The position numbers and the translations under genes were made by a program. A model generated the notes under the pieces. The model did not search any database, was not told the DNA's origin, and was given only the letters and a program-made list of their open reading frames with translations. From contig NZ_JBFANZ010000024.1 in NCBI RefSeq assembly GCF_040659735.1, positions 1-64,000 on the forward strand: a stretch of 64,000 bases of DNA, given 5' to 3'. Source of the stretch: Micromonospora_I sp040659735. Its GTDB lineage: Bacteria > Actinomycetota > Actinomycetes > Mycobacteriales > Micromonosporaceae. Positions 63,935 through 64,000 of the stretch are shown here, piece by piece (position 1 is the stretch's first letter; the number at the start of each line of letters is the position of its first letter).

Positions 63935-64000
63935 GTGACGGGACGAGCGGTGCTGGTGACGGGGGCTTCCCGGGGGATCGGACGGGCGGTCGCGGCGGCA
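63935..64000 (+). CDS. short-chain dehydrogenase/reductase (partial, runs off the window)
   Basis: 22 codons are present, GTG at 63935 with GGAG upstream (an in-frame ATG lies 4 codons earlier). They read VTGRAVLVTGASRGIGRAV, the cofactor-binding TGxxxGIG of SDR enzymes. The rest is outside. Confidence 0.8.
   Translation, partial: MTGRAVLVTGASRGIGRAVAAA

Overview
The window is high-GC (roughly 70 percent or more) actinobacterial chromosome with many GTG and a few TTG starts, dense 4-bp stop/start overlaps and leader-poor genes. The Scr1/DUF397 gene pair, the ROK regulators and the order of the core genes point to Micromonosporaceae (Micromonospora or a close relative). This is an inference from gene content, not from a marker search. 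I see no rRNA, tRNA, CRISPR array, transposase or prophage gene.

Left part, 1-17.6 kb (accessory): the tail of an Ebo-like cluster (UbiA prenyltransferase and a divergent inositol-phosphate-synthase homologue). Next comes a carbohydrate locus on the minus strand: a ROK repressor, a ribose-type ABC importer (ATPase, permease, Tat/lipoprotein binding protein), a Gfo/Idh/MocA oxidoreductase, a large secreted ThuA-sugar dehydrogenase-PKD-CBM protein and a Tat-exported TIM-barrel epimerase-like protein. A three-gene ABC-2 exporter and a second ROK paralogue follow. A short motif (TTTA, 2-3 bases, GAACAAAG) lies upstream of both minus-strand transport operons.

Middle part, 17.7-40 kb (core genes with insertions): dnaG, then a 4.5 kb accessory block (Scr1/DUF397, SRPBCC-ArsR, VOC, NUDIX, methyltransferase), then dgt, ppdK, dusB and glyS. 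A zinc block follows: a Zur-box-like palindrome, znuA-znuC-znuB, an ArsR/SmtB repressor and zur. Then come a membrane protein and a large acyl-CoA dehydrogenase.

Right part, 40-64 kb: small operons (DUF6328-like, SIS sugar isomerase, AAC(3)-like acetyltransferase with an alpha/beta hydrolase, and a metal-permease-like pair). A TPP riboswitch precedes a YkoEDC-type thiamine-precursor ECF transporter. A His-rich Tat-exported PHP phosphoesterase, an MTH1187-type thiamine-binding protein and a HAD hydrolase follow. The window closes with the conserved block uppS-recO ... era-(deaminase-like)-CorC-ybeY-phoH, then a serine hydrolase, a HIT protein and the first codons of an SDR. Several steps (glyS, smtB-zur, uppS-recO, era to phoH) have the same order as Mycobacterium tuberculosis Rv2357c-Rv2368c.

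The most unusual non-coding signal is a family of long palindromic intergenic repeats built from the half-site GTCGATCAAGGAC. It has five members, at about 17.6, 27.1, 46.4, 51.1 and 61.9 kb, each just past a gene end. Three carry an extra half-site at a fixed distance.
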